Source: Corbicula japonica
Lineage: Eukaryota; Mollusca; Bivalvia; Venerida; Cyrenidae
Reading direction: 5' to 3'
NCBI GenBank assembly: GCA_038501625.1
Contig: JAZAYU010000037.1
Span: forward strand, 930,001-994,000
Length of the DNA: 64,000 nucleotides
Part shown: positions 24,401-30,029 of the stretch, piece by piece
Position numbering within the stretch: the stretch's first letter is position 1
How the letters are laid out: every line of letters starts with the position of its first letter
Translations under genes and position numbers: made by a program
Notes under the pieces: model-generated
Told to the model about the DNA's origin: nothing
Database searches by the model: none
Seen by the model: only the letters and a program-made list of their open reading frames with translations

Positions 24401-26872
24401 TCAGCAAGTACATCTGTGCAGTCCGATCAGGATCTGCATTGTTTGAGTTTTTATTTATTAGGTTGTTTCTGGAAAAAACAAAACAGTGCAGATGTTGATT
24501 AGATACCACAGATGTGCCAGCTGATCTTGATCTACACTGGATAACCTTACGTATGTTTTACTATTCAACTCAGTAAACATCATACCTTTGTCTTAGATGT
24601 TCCAGTTTAAATCTGGTTGCAGCCCTTAACAGTTCTAGCAAGAAGCCACTGTCCGACTCTATGTTGATATCATCAGTATACACCCACTTCATCAATGCAT
24701 ATGATACATTGTACTTGATGTCTAAAGTTCAGAAGGAAAAAACAGAGATGACGATACTTGTGTGAATCTATCATCAAGGAAGAGGAAATATTGTACCTGA
24801 TACTTAAACTTCATTTCAAACATGAATGGCAAAGTTAATTTCAATGCATTTTACGTTAAAAAAGTTTGTCAGGGAATGGCTTTGAGCTAGACTTGGTAGA
24901 AATAGTCTTCCAAATATCTAACTTCTCCATCTTCTGAGCCTAGGGAGAAGTTTTTTACAACATGTTTGTTAAAAGAAACTTAAATTGTGTATAAATGTAT
25001 AAATTATCCTAAAACTGGTAAAGTTGTTGATGTTGTGAAACATAAGTTGAAGCCTGTTTATTGTTATTGAGTGAGAATAAATCAAGACTATATTGTAATA
25101 AAAATGAGAGGACTATGACAGGCCTAAGCTGGTCTTAAATCTGAAGTAGAAGTATGTAAAATGATATAAGAATGACATAAGAATGTCTGGTTGTTTCTGT
25201 AAAATATCAGTTTTTGGAGTTCACCAGTTAGTGAAATTTAAATTAACATTTCACTATAACAAACTAATTTTATTTTTCTTTTATGTTTTCTTGTAGAACA
25301 AATCTGAAAAATTGTACAGTGAAGTAATAAGTTTTTTAAAAAAGTAGTTCGACAAAACAGTGAATACAATAATGGTATTCCGCAGCTTAAAAAACAGTGA
25401 AAATACCAATTATATTTCACTGAGAAAACTCTATAATTTACTTGAAAACATAAATTAATAATGAATATTACACTAGCTTAACAATATTCTTACTGGGCAT
25501 ATACATAAATTGTGTGGTATTATTATTCTGACATTTTGACCATTTCAAATGTTTATTTAAAGAATATTTTCAGTAATGTGTAACAGTACACCATTCCGAC
25601 AAAAAGCCCTACACAAACTTTTATATCTTATAGCATTAACAGCAGAAATGGGATACATGCACCTATAAGCTATACGTAAAGTATTAGCTTGCAGTACCTG
25701 AGAAGTCCAGCTCCGAGACTTTACTGAGGTCATCTACACCCCAGTGGTCACTACGAGCTGCCAGCACAAATCTATGTCCATGCAGCTGCTGGCCTCCCTC
25801 TAACTGTATGGTCAGGTCACTGAAAATACATGTATATCAGCAAAGGATAAACTCATGAATGTAATGCAGGGAAAACTGAAAAATTAAGTCCAGAACAACT
25901 AGGGTTGAGAGTACCTATTTGTAAAGAAGTTACTGAGCAAAAAGAATTTTGTCATATTTGTGGCCAGAGTTGACCCAGATTGACCTGTGTGTTATTGATT
26001 AAATAAGTACAGTTAATAAAACATCCATATGATAACTAAAGGGTATAATTCAAATTGAAAACATGTTGTGACCATTTTATTATTTCAGTGCATTACCATA
26101 GTGTTCTCTCTATACAGGTTTCAGCATTACGTAACAAGCTAAATTATCTCCCTTTAAAGCACTTATGACCTCAGCCACTATTATGACCACCTTACCTAGT
26201 GTTATGCTGATCAGCCTGTATTCCATTCAGTCTGATTTAGGTCTACACTGTTTTCTACTTAGTCAAGTATGAAACAGTGTATTCTAGTAAATTCTAAGTA
26301 GAATGACTATGTTAGATGTTTTCCTTTTTCTTCTTTTTACTCAAGGAAAAGAATCGCAGGGTGACATGATCTGCAATATCTTGGGAACACATTGAGCAAA
26401 AGCAATAAAAATTGGTCTAGCAACTTTCTAGGTTACAGTTCATGTGGTACAGTATCAAATGTTGCATAATGGGATTGAATAACTAATTGTATGTCTCCAT
26501 GAGAAAGAGTGAAATAGGAAAAACTAGAATAATCTTCAGTTACACTGCATTTCCTTATCCCTTAAATATATTTGTAGTTGTCAGATTTTGAATTTCACTT
26601 GTAAAGACTCCATAGATCTGATTTGTTTAGATAACATTAGAACATTTCTTCACGCAATGCCTCAGACAAAACACCATATTACCTGTAAAGCTGTTTATCA
26701 AATAAATCAGCTACAGTGTTGAGAAGGCGTGTTACAAAGTTGTTGTCACCGCTCTGTCCTGCTGCCGCTGACAACACCTGGTACTTCTTCTCCACCTCAG
26801 CAAGACGCTTCTGTAACTTGACATACTCTTCACGGAGGAGGCGTAAATGGTTCTGTAGCTTTGTTACCTCCC
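960..26872 (-). CDS. ANKFY1: Rabankyrin-5 (ANKFY1) gene, 19 exons, both ends missing
   Basis: Nineteen exons with GT/AG borders (one with a tandem acceptor) join in phase into about 962 codons. Domain order is coiled coil, BTB, BACK-like linker, then an ankyrin array with many TPLHLA-type motifs. This order and near-identical stretches such as HRFVLAARSD, FYQTAEE, EDVVFLYLIE, LLHRAIDENNE and IESVLFLISVHANV identify the ANKFY1 family (about 1,170 residues in vertebrates). Known family role: Rab5 effector on early endosomes, binding PI3P through a C-terminal FYVE finger and acting in macropinocytosis and endosomal trafficking. Here the start codon exon (above 26,872) and the final ankyrins plus FYVE finger (left of the window) are not seen. 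No frameshift or stop interrupts the exons, so the gene looks functional. Introns reach about 5 kb and are packed with mobile elements. Confidence 0.95.
1767..1903. repeat. Fold-back (hairpin) element, 137 bp
   Basis: Left arm AAGGTTATAAAACTGAGCAT... is inverted at the right as ...ATGCTCAGTTTTATAACCTT, with arms of about 65 bases and a short central loop near CAGTC. The same family recurs at 6,635-6,770, with a half-copy at about 24,115-24,165. Confidence 0.9.
1929..2105 (-). CDS. ANKFY1: ANKFY1 exon: two ankyrin repeats
   Basis: Encodes VDNRGRNFLHVAIMNKDIES, VLFLISVHANVTSRVQDSKH, LTPLHLAVDVGSEIIVRNL. This is among the best-conserved segments of the family. Phase 0 at both ends. Acceptor TGTTGTAG, donor CTTG|GTAAGT. 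A 137-bp fold-back element starts within 30 bases of the donor. Confidence 0.96.
2106..3095. other. Intron with decayed inverted repeats and a MITE
   Basis: 2,150-2,570 holds degenerate inverted repeats with GCGCAAAA / TTTTGCGC words and GGGGGCATAAATTCGC. 2,699-2,948 is a diverged TTAA-type MITE (CCTCCATGGATA ... CCATGGACTATAGGG). No coding sequence seen. Confidence 0.6.
3096..3296 (-). CDS. ANKFY1: ANKFY1 exon: two ankyrin repeats
   Basis: Encodes DAEGKTPVHIAIENQHAVII, SLLLSHPNLDLTLRDKNGLT, PFAAAMTTRNNKAAQSILNR and EPKAAEQ. Exactly 67 codons, phase 0 at both ends. Acceptor GGTTGTAG, donor ACAG|GTGGGC. Confidence 0.95.
3857..4087. mobile_element. TTAA-type palindromic MITE
   Basis: Begins TAACCCTTTCCTCTATATAT and ends CTATGGAGTAAAGAGTTAA; inner GTAGATCCAGATTAGCTGGC block is present. 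Sits just downstream (in gene sense) of the exon at 4,108. Confidence 0.85.
4108..4201 (-). CDS. ANKFY1: ANKFY1 exon: ankyrin repeat
   Basis: Encodes DGQTPLHLACAWGMEMVVQC, then LMEFGAEVNTQ, one complete ankyrin repeat. Acceptor TGTTCTAG, donor TCAG|GTGAGC. A TTAA-type MITE ends about 20 bases beyond the donor. Confidence 0.95.
4202..5742. other. AT-rich ANKFY1 intron
   Basis: No exon seen. 4,870-4,975 holds a short imperfect repeat (CCCCTACTGGGTAACA / CCCCTGCTGGGTAACA). 5,596-5,720 is a fragment of the TTAA-type MITE. Confidence 0.5.
5743..5805 (-). CDS. ANKFY1: ANKFY1 exon: short linker (21 codons)
   Basis: A 63-base exon encoding HCDKNSPRRPGPNGEGGEET, matching the conserved CDVNSPRxPGxNGEG linker of the family. 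Acceptor TATTTCAG, donor CAAG|GTCAGT. Its acceptor is the innermost unit of a 22-23 bp tandem repeat. Confidence 0.93.
5808..5896. repeat. 22-23 bp tandem repeat at a splice acceptor
   Basis: Four units of TGTGAAATATACACCATCTT-type sequence. On the minus strand each contains GTATATTTCA; only the exon-proximal unit continues to CAG and serves as the acceptor of the exon at 5,743-5,805. Confidence 0.9.
6339..6457 (-). CDS. ANKFY1: ANKFY1 exon: ankyrin repeat
   Basis: Encodes VKHGCDVDLWLPGPSNCLQS, then LLHRAIDENNESVACFLIR. HGCD-x-x-LW-PGP-x-CLQ-LLHRAIDENNE is a family signature. Acceptor GTTGCAG, donor GAAG|GTAACA. Confidence 0.95.
6635..6770. repeat. Fold-back (hairpin) element, 136 bp
   Basis: Near-perfect inverted repeat: AAGATCATAAAACTGAGATT on the left, AATCTCAGTTTTATGATCTT on the right, arms of about 65 bases. 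Same family as 1,767-1,903; both copies share CAAATCTCAAGC and ATTTCAGCCAATC. Confidence 0.92.
6790..7110. repeat. Degenerate ~40 bp tandem repeat
   Basis: Repeated TTTACAGTAATAGCATTGTT / GGCTATGATTTTACAG modules with many changes, in the intron just downstream of the exon at 7,168. Confidence 0.7.
7168..7336 (-). CDS. ANKFY1: ANKFY1 exon: ankyrin repeats
   Basis: Encodes TTEGDTPLQHAIKRHLPVVV, EVLCQRGVEMNITDQNGICP, then LWQALDSGQEDIAHTL. Acceptor ATCTGCAG, donor GCTG|GTAGGA. Just upstream (7,395-7,560) there is tRNA-like sequence of a decayed SINE. Confidence 0.94.
7395..7560 (+). mobile_element. Decayed tRNA-derived SINE-like sequence
   Basis: Box-B-like GTGGGTTTGAATCCC about 40 bases after a degenerate tRNA-like head, followed by a non-tRNA body. 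No clear tail or target duplication. Confidence 0.45.
7934..8186 (-). CDS. ANKFY1: ANKFY1 exon: ankyrin repeats, tandem acceptor
   Basis: Encodes AAAQCTDNNKIIPNFNIKDS, DGQTVLGLALWSHLYEEAGK, LLGAGANINEKNTEGLTLLH and ALFLIEHQADLTIK. IIP-F-IKDS-x-QTVLGLALW is diagnostic for ANKFY1. The acceptor reads TTACAGTAG: either AG keeps the frame and differs by one codon (NAGNAG type). Donor TTAA|GTATGT. Confidence 0.95.
8459..8693 (-). CDS. ANKFY1: ANKFY1 exon: two ankyrin repeats
   Basis: Encodes GETPLHIACEKGLTNLVVIL, LDKGGNPNYQ, an insert rich in polar residues, then TPLHLALMSGHSDIVVVFLQ. Acceptor TTTTTCAG, donor AAAT|GTAAGT. Ends in phase 1. Confidence 0.94.
8880..9300. repeat. Inverted-repeat-rich intron segment
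   Basis: Contains GATAGAAATATATTTCA at 9,184 and its inverse TGAAATATATTTCTATC at 9,278, plus a smaller CACTGTTTTCAAACAGTG palindrome at about 8,938. Probably a fold-back MITE; outer borders not resolved. Confidence 0.6.
9518..9615 (-). CDS. ANKFY1: ANKFY1 exon: ankyrin repeat
   Basis: Encodes GDTILHLAARAGHEKAAIFL, then ATHGAKPGQPNHK, one canonical ankyrin repeat. Acceptor TTACTCAG, donor CAAG|GTAAAT. Phase 1 in, phase 0 out. Confidence 0.94.
9715..9928. mobile_element. TTAA-type palindromic MITE
   Basis: Inner GATCCAGATCAGCTGG block and right terminus TATATGGAGTAAAGGGTTAA are clear; the left terminus is eroded. Lies between two ANKFY1 exons only ~330 bp apart. Confidence 0.82.
9943..10048 (-). 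CDS. ANKFY1: ANKFY1 exon: variable linker and ankyrin start
   Basis: Encodes GETVDGRTEDIYSENSFAAQ and LLKHGSNPNATESESG. ENSFAA-LL-HGS aligns with the family. In vertebrate ANKFY1 the stretch before it carries an NPF motif for EHD proteins; none is seen here. Acceptor GAATGCAG, donor TCCG|GTAAAC. Confidence 0.9.
10480..10609 (-). CDS. ANKFY1: ANKFY1 exon: ankyrin repeats
   Basis: Encodes TPLHSAIFCKNRPVFEVLLL, then QGKPNLELKNADGHTVLWLA. The first codon completes a split Ser. Acceptor TTTGCAG, donor AGAA|GTAATG. The intron upstream is about 4.9 kb and holds a tandem-core repeat element, a Harbinger-type MITE and a hAT element. Confidence 0.9.
10699..11043. mobile_element. TTAA-type palindromic MITE, diverged
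   Basis: TTAACC at the left, GGAGTAAATAGTTAA at the right, with TTAGATCCAGATCAGCC and CCTGATTTGGATCTAC inside. Confidence 0.65.
11142..12514. mobile_element. Tandem-core repeat element A
   Basis: Starts near CTAGAACTGCTTTTGGG and ends with the hairpin ATGTCTCCCAC...GTGGGAGACAT. The core is a tandem of ~165-208 bp units (GGGCCATAATTCTGAGATTC, GGTTATCGAACTTGATCGAG). The last two 208-bp units are near identical. A GACGG/GACA microsatellite (12,414-12,465) precedes the hairpin. Architecture resembles bivalve 'pearl' and Helitron-derived non-autonomous elements. Confidence 0.8.
12515..13490. other. ANKFY1 intron, no gene seen
   Basis: AT-rich. A CTCCCG-containing patch at 12,710-12,900 (CAGACCTGCCAACTCTCC) resembles a transposon end, but no matching second end was found. 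Confidence 0.4.
13491..13735. mobile_element. Harbinger-type MITE, 245 bp
   Basis: Ends are inverted: GGCCAAAGAAAATAAAATAT...GATTCTCATC on the left against GATGAGAATC...CTGTCTGGCC on the right. Flanked by TAA on both sides, the 3-bp TWA duplication typical of PIF/Harbinger. A small hairpin (CGAAATACC...GGTATTTCG) lies inside. Confidence 0.8.
14541..15324. mobile_element. Non-autonomous hAT element, 784 bp
   Basis: Terminal inverted repeats TAGTGATG... / ...CATCACTA, subterminal ATCGATT/CCGATTAATCG motifs, and an 8-bp target duplication GTGAACAG on each side (14,533-14,540 and 15,325-15,332). The 8-bp duplication is the hAT signature. Carries one transposase-like exon (14,770-14,967). Confidence 0.93.
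14770..14967 (+). pseudogene. BED-finger exon of hAT transposase
   Basis: Begins ATG and encodes MENTWPVRDRNNNQLYKCPG, then YFGFYMKPG and ATCRICFKTNYSNK. The C-R-I-C pair after an F-G-F region is the first half of a BED-type zinc finger, as in ZBED/hAT transposases. It ends at a possible donor (AACAAAG|GTACCC). The catalytic RNase-H part is absent, so it is a leftover or internally deleted gene. Confidence 0.65.
15535..15739 (-). CDS. ANKFY1: ANKFY1 exon: ankyrin repeats
   Basis: Encodes GDEFSASFLIKNKADVNMTT, then ETALHMTA and MAHTAELLLNNGALVNAQDT. The FLIKN and VNAQD-x-GR motifs are typical of the array. Acceptor GTGTACAG, donor GAAG|GTAAAA. The donor lies only ~24 bases from the end of a TTAA-flanked MITE (14,495-15,511) that itself carries a hAT insertion. 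Confidence 0.94.
15967..17128. mobile_element. Tandem-core repeat element B
   Basis: Starts ACAAGAGGGCCATGATGGCC...CTCACCTGAG and ends CTCAGGTGAGCTAAAAACT. About six ~145-bp units, each with GTGACCTTGACCTTGATCAC, AGTTTGGAGTCAATAGGCC and CAAACTCAAGTTATT. A GACGACGGACGACAGAC microsatellite precedes the right end. Confidence 0.82.
17198..17340. mobile_element. TTAA-type MITE, truncated
   Basis: TTAACCCTTTACTCTACAGG at the left, then TCTGATCAGGAACTACACT; the right half is missing. Confidence 0.65.
17417..17582 (-). CDS. ANKFY1: ANKFY1 exon: ankyrin repeats
   Basis: Encodes LTMKLNEVDNLGDLPLDLAL, then SKQESVAQTLVGHGVNCSMK and GKTLLHKAVKRG. KLNEVD-x-x-GDL-LDLAL is strongly conserved in the family. 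Acceptor ACATAG, donor CGAG|GTAGGA. Phase 0 at the start and phase 1 at the end. Confidence 0.95.
18227..18484. mobile_element. TTAA-type palindromic MITE
   Basis: TTAATCCTTTACTCCATAAA at the left and ATATGGAGTAAAGGGTAA at the right, with GTAGATCAAGATCAGCCAGC inside. Ends just outside the duplicated donor of the exon at 18,565. Confidence 0.85.
18507..18606. repeat. 54-bp tandem duplication across an exon donor
   Basis: GTACCTGTGAGTCATATTCT and the following ATAAGGTACAGGA occur at 18,507 and again at 18,561. The unit also includes intron bases (AACATTGCCATAAAACA / AACATTGGCATAAAAAA). Period 54 bp, a multiple of three. Confidence 0.95.
18565..18714 (-). CDS. ANKFY1: ANKFY1 exon: linker to ankyrin array, with duplicated 3' end
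   Basis: Encodes 50 codons including LLYKMFKAKTDYPLHTAIRA and REDVVFLYLIEYDSQ, the first ankyrin-like repeat. Acceptor ATTTCAG, donor ACAG|GTACTT. The last ~40 bases of the exon plus ~15 bases of intron are repeated 54 bp downstream (donor copy at about 18,511). The repeat is in frame, so the second donor could add 18 residues (see findings). The proximal donor gives the conserved join to the next exon. Confidence 0.92.
19099..20780 (-). mobile_element. Minisatellite-bearing element, copy 1
   Basis: Left end AAGAGCCAGTCGGAAACGAC...GCTCGACTATTCGAA, then flanking sequence (ACTGGGCTTCATTTAAACTG, GTTTACACAACCCAGCC), the low-complexity array, and a right flank CAACACTTTCAACCAAAGTA...GTTTTAAACC. 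All these blocks recur, inverted, around the array at 47.5-49.2 kb. It lies in the ANKFY1 intron between the exons at 18.6 and 24.0 kb. Confidence 0.85.
19385..20600. repeat. TTG/GGT minisatellite, about 1.2 kb
   Basis: Plus strand is almost only G and T (GTTGTTGTTGGTGGTGGTG units), ending in GTGGT and TAGTG pentamers. Long open frames on both strands (Val/Leu/Gly or Thr/Pro/His) are compositional artefacts. The G-rich strand could form two-tetrad G-quadruplexes. Confidence 0.95.
20783..22216. mobile_element. Tandem-core repeat element C, copy 1
   Basis: Starts ACTAGAAATGTGTCCATAGG and ends CCGCCATTACATGGCGGGGG, a hairpin. About eight ~150-bp units with GTGACCTTGACCTTGG, GTTGTACGCGACACACCG and CCAAGTTATTTTGAAATCC; two unit types alternate. 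A CACACTGACACACAC stretch precedes the end hairpin. Confidence 0.85.
22217..23547. mobile_element. Tandem-core repeat element D, copy 1
   Basis: About seven ~175-bp units (GCTTGCACGCAAACTTTAAC, GGCCATAATTTGA, GTTATGGTTCTTGGCATACA). Right end has a GACGGCGACGGCGACGGCG microsatellite, then the hairpin AGCTCGACATATTCTTCGAA...AGTCGAGCT. Same family in the opposite orientation at 35,874-41,497. Confidence 0.85.
23682..23918. mobile_element. TTAA-type palindromic MITE
   Basis: CTTAACCCTTCACTCCATGG at the left, TTTGGAGTAATGGGT at the right, inner GTAGATCCAGATAAGCTG / CAGATCTGGATCTACACT. Sits about 30 bases from the exon at 23,948. Confidence 0.85.
23948..24071 (-). CDS. ANKFY1: ANKFY1 exon: end of BTB / BACK-like region
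   Basis: Encodes CENGLMSYVTMKNCIQFYQT, then AEEMSALLLKSHCSELISNHW. The NCIxFYQTAEE segment is almost invariant in the family. Acceptor TTTTCTAG, donor CTGG|GTATGT. Ends in phase 0. Confidence 0.95.
24344..24548. mobile_element. TTAA-type palindromic MITE
   Basis: TTAATCCTTTCCTCCATATA at the left; GTGGATCCAGATCAGCA and GCTGATCTTGATCTACACTG inside; right end eroded close to the exon at 24,586. Confidence 0.82.
24586..24721 (-). CDS. ANKFY1: ANKFY1 exon: BTB domain, second part
   Basis: Encodes IKYNVSYALMKWVYTDDINI followed by the LLELLRAATRFKLEHLRQ helix. The W-x-YTD and RF-L-LR motifs are the BTB C-terminal core. Acceptor AACTTTAG, donor AAAG|GTATGA. It completes a split Asp codon at its start and leaves an Arg codon split at its end. 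Confidence 0.95.
24722..25697. other. AT-rich ANKFY1 intron
   Basis: No exon or named element. A palindromic TTTCACTATAACAAAC...TATTTCACTGAG patch at 25,245-25,435 may be a decayed fold-back element. Confidence 0.4.
25698..25819 (-). CDS. ANKFY1: ANKFY1 exon: BTB domain, first part
   Basis: Encodes DLTIQLEGGQQLHGHRFVLA, then ARSDHWGVDDLSKVSELDFS. The H-x-FVLAARSD motif is the BTB signature helix of this family. Acceptor ATTTTCAG, donor TCAG|GTACTG. It begins by completing the Ser split from the coiled-coil exon and ends in phase 1. Confidence 0.95.
25820..26682. other. ANKFY1 intron
   Basis: Mostly unique AT-rich sequence. 26,190-26,290 resembles a fragment of the TTAA-type MITE (CTGATCAGCCTGTATTCCAT, CTGATTTAGGTCTACACTG). 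Confidence 0.4.
26683..26872 (-). CDS. ANKFY1: ANKFY1 exon: N-terminal coiled coil
   Basis: Reads EVTKLQNHLRLLREEYVKLQ and onward to AEVEKKYQVL and FVTRLLNTVADLFDKQLY, matching the N-terminal coiled coil and the start of the BTB region of Rabankyrin-5. Acceptor is TTGTTACAG, donor is CAG|GTAATA. The exon starts in phase 1, so a short upstream exon must supply the initiator Met. The frame is fixed by the following exon, which completes a split Ser codon. Confidence 0.93.
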
Positions 26873-27902
26873 CTGTAACAAGGTGTAATTATTCATAGTT
26901 ATACCAAAATCAGTTTGCTTGATTTCTGCTGGATTTTTAAACTTCAAAAATGATTTTTGACAGGAAAAAATGAGCAAAAGTATGGTTTTACAAATTACTG
27001 CTAGTAAAACTCAAAATTGGAAAAACAAAAGACAAAGCTTTTACCAATAGTAATAATTGTATATACATCATTCTTATATTAAAATTGTCTTCAACTTACC
27101 AATAACCTAAGTTACTTTGGGAAGTGTGAAAATAGCTGCTGCTTAACCGATTGACAGATGGACCTTGCTTAAAGCTACACACCTTTTTTTTCTAAATAAG
27201 AGTTCCTGCAAATAACTTAAATGCACAATCCATAATCCCATCCCTTTAACTTCTAGTGTCACAAGTTGGGAATCTTGTGATCAAACATGAAAGTAGAATT
27301 TCCAATAAAAACCTTAGTTTTAAACATATTTTGTCCAAATGTTTAACATACTGACAGAAAGCATAAGCACAGTATCTACTAAACACCAACTACACACGAA
27401 AGCTAATTTTAGGCATATTAATGGCCTGTCACTGCCAATGTATAATACACACTTTGGAAAGGAATGGAAATTACATGTAGGAATGATTGTTAGAAATAGG
27501 AATAAACAGTTAAATAAACAAACAAATATTTACTGCTTGTTTTCAATGCAATAGTTAGCTGCAAGTAATGTTTTTAAAAGTATACAGTATTACAAGCATG
27601 TCTAAATGTTTCTATTTACATATAAGAAAATGATTCAGTGTAATCACTTGTCAACCCTTTACATGCTAAGCATAACATCTGTCACATTTGCTAGCAGTGT
27701 AGACCCAGAACAACATATGCAGGGTCTACACTTTTTGCTATTTGGTTAATTTATCCCGTTCATAAAGAGGTAGGTAAAATAACAAACAAGAGCATTTAGG
27801 AAAAGAATCTTAAAGTTGATTACAAACATAGATGTGTTGTGCATGACTGTTAAGAATGGGTTACATATGGTTACTGATATAATGATGGGTGCATGACTTG
27901 AC
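26873..27902. other. Region upstream of the first ANKFY1 exon seen
   Basis: AT-rich, no exon I can support. 27,653-27,760 is a truncated TTAA-type MITE (CAACCCTTTACATGCTAAGC). The ANKFY1 initiator exon must lie here or further right. Confidence 0.4.
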
Positions 27903-28028
27903 TACACAGGATGGGTTTGCATTAGGATGTGACAACACAGGATGGGTTTGCATTAGGATGTACAACACAGGATGGGTCTGCATAAGGGTGTGACAACACA
28001 GGATGGGTCTGCATTAGGGTGTACAACA
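27903..28028. repeat. ~32-bp minisatellite, four units
   Basis: Repeats of ACACAGGATGGGTTTGCATT followed by AGGATGTGACA. Unit length alternates by about 2 bases. Confidence 0.9.
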
Positions 28029-28331
28029 GCAAACTTGCCTGGTGAATTAGAGTGATTAGTAAGCAGATCATCTACTCGTGTTAGTTGAGAATCTGAAGTG
28101 TTAAAAAGCAAACAATATGCATACAACAACATACACATACGATATATATTGAAAGTAGTACTACAAGTAAGTGACTTAAGTTTTCCAACTAAAAAAATCA
28201 GTGTTGTGTTTCAGTTCATCTTTACTGAATGATAAACTGTAGAGTACCAGAAAAGTACAGGGAAGGTGTTTAGGCTTTAAAAGCCTGAAGGTGATGATTA
28301 TTCTAACATATTTAAACTCAAAGCAAAGCTA

Positions 28332-29749
28332 ACTAGAAATGTGTCCATAGGACACGGATGCCCCCGCTACGCATGTTTGTCATGGTGAACATTTATACCA
28401 AGTTATTTTAAAATCCAATAAGTAATAACAAACTCACAGCCCAGACAAGAAAATTCTATTTTTAGAAACAGTGACCTTGACCTTGGACCTACAGGCATGG
28501 GTGTTGTATGCGACACACCGCCTTGTCATGGTGAACATTTGTGCCAAGTTATTTTGAAATCCCAACATTCATAAGAAAGTTACAGCCCGGACAAGAAAAT
28601 TCTATTTTTAGTAACAGTGACCTTGACCTTGGACCTATAGGCATGGGTATTGTACGCAACACACCGTCTTGATATGGTGAATATTTATACCAAGTTATTT
28701 TAAAAACCATTAAGAAATAACAAAGTTACAGAGCGGACAAGATTTTTCCAACAAAATTCTATTTTTATTAACAGTGACCTTGACCTTGGACCTACAGGCA
28801 TGGGTGTTGTACGCGACAAACCGCCTTGTCATGGTGAACATTTGTGTCAAGTTATTTTGAAATCCCTTTATTTATAAGGAAGTTACAGCCCGGACAAGAA
28901 AATTCTATTTTTAATAACAGTGACCTTGACCTTGGACCTACGGGCATGGGTATTGTACGCGACACACCGTCTTGATATGGTGAACAATCATACCAAGTTA
29001 TTTTAAAATCCATTAAGAAATAACAAAGTTACAGAGCGGACAAGATTTTTCCAACAAAATTCTATTTTTATTAACAGTGACCTTGACCTTGGACCTACAG
29101 GCATGGGTGTTGTACGCGACACACCGCCTTGTCATGGTGAACATTTGTGCCAAGTTATTTTGAAATCCCTTTATTTATAAGGAAGTTACAGCCCGGACAA
29201 GAAAATTCTATTTGTAATAACAGTGACCTTGACCTTGGACCTACGGGCATGGGTATTGTACGCGACACACCGTCTTGATATGGTGAACAATCATACCAAG
29301 TTATTTTAAAATCCATTAAGAAATAACAAAGTTACAGAGCGGACAAGATTTTTCCAACAAAATTCTATTTTTAGTAACAGTGACCTTGACCTTGGACCTA
29401 CAGGCATGGGTTTGTACGCGACACATCGCCTTGTCATGGTGAACATTTGTGCCAAGTTATTTTGAAATCCCTCTATTCATAAGGAAGTTACAGCCCGGAC
29501 AAGAAAATTCTATTTTTAGTAACAGTGACCTTGACCTTGGACCTACGGGCAAGGGTATTGTACGCGACACACCGTCTTGATATGGTGAACATTCATACCA
29601 AGTTATTTTAAAATCCAATAAGAAATAACAAAGTTACAGAGCGGACAAGATTTTCGAACATACACACACACTGACACACTGACACACCCACACACAGCCA
29701 GGGTGAACACTATATGCCCTTCCGCCATTACATGGCGGGGGCATAAAAA
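28332..29749. mobile_element. Tandem-core repeat element C, copy 2
   Basis: Same start (ACTAGAAATGTGTCCATAGG) and same end hairpin (CCGCCATTACATGGCGG) as 20,783-22,216. About eight alternating units with GTGACCTTGACCTTGGACC; a CACACTGACACAC stretch comes before the end. Confidence 0.88.
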
Positions 29750-29937
29750 GCCATGATTGGAAAGCCTCACCAATATGTTAAATACTGCTTGGCAAAATCT
29801 TCTTTTTGTACTTTGTGAACAGTGAGTGCTTGACATTTGTAAATTTCTGTTTTAGACAAATTTTTATGTATACAATCATGTCCACTCCAATCAAATGCAA
29901 TAAGAAATCATAAAACTGCTTATCTAGGGTCCATGAC

Positions 29938-29998
29938 TCAATTTCAGATCACCGCATTCTGTGCCGATGCTCTACCAATTGAACTACTGAGACCACAC
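29938..29998 (-). mobile_element. tRNA-like SINE head, fragment
   Basis: Minus strand reads TAGTTCAATTGGTAGAGCAT (box A) and GATCTGAAATTGAGTC where box B should be. Too diverged for a functional tRNA gene. Confidence 0.5.
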
Positions 29999-30029
29999 TT
30001 ATTAATTTAAAAGTAGCAGGCATCATAAA

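Noticed and set aside
28023..28085. Possible extra ANKFY1 exon (DSQLTRVDDLLTNHSNSP)
   Set aside because: Would need a GC donor, has no counterpart in the family and is not required by phase.
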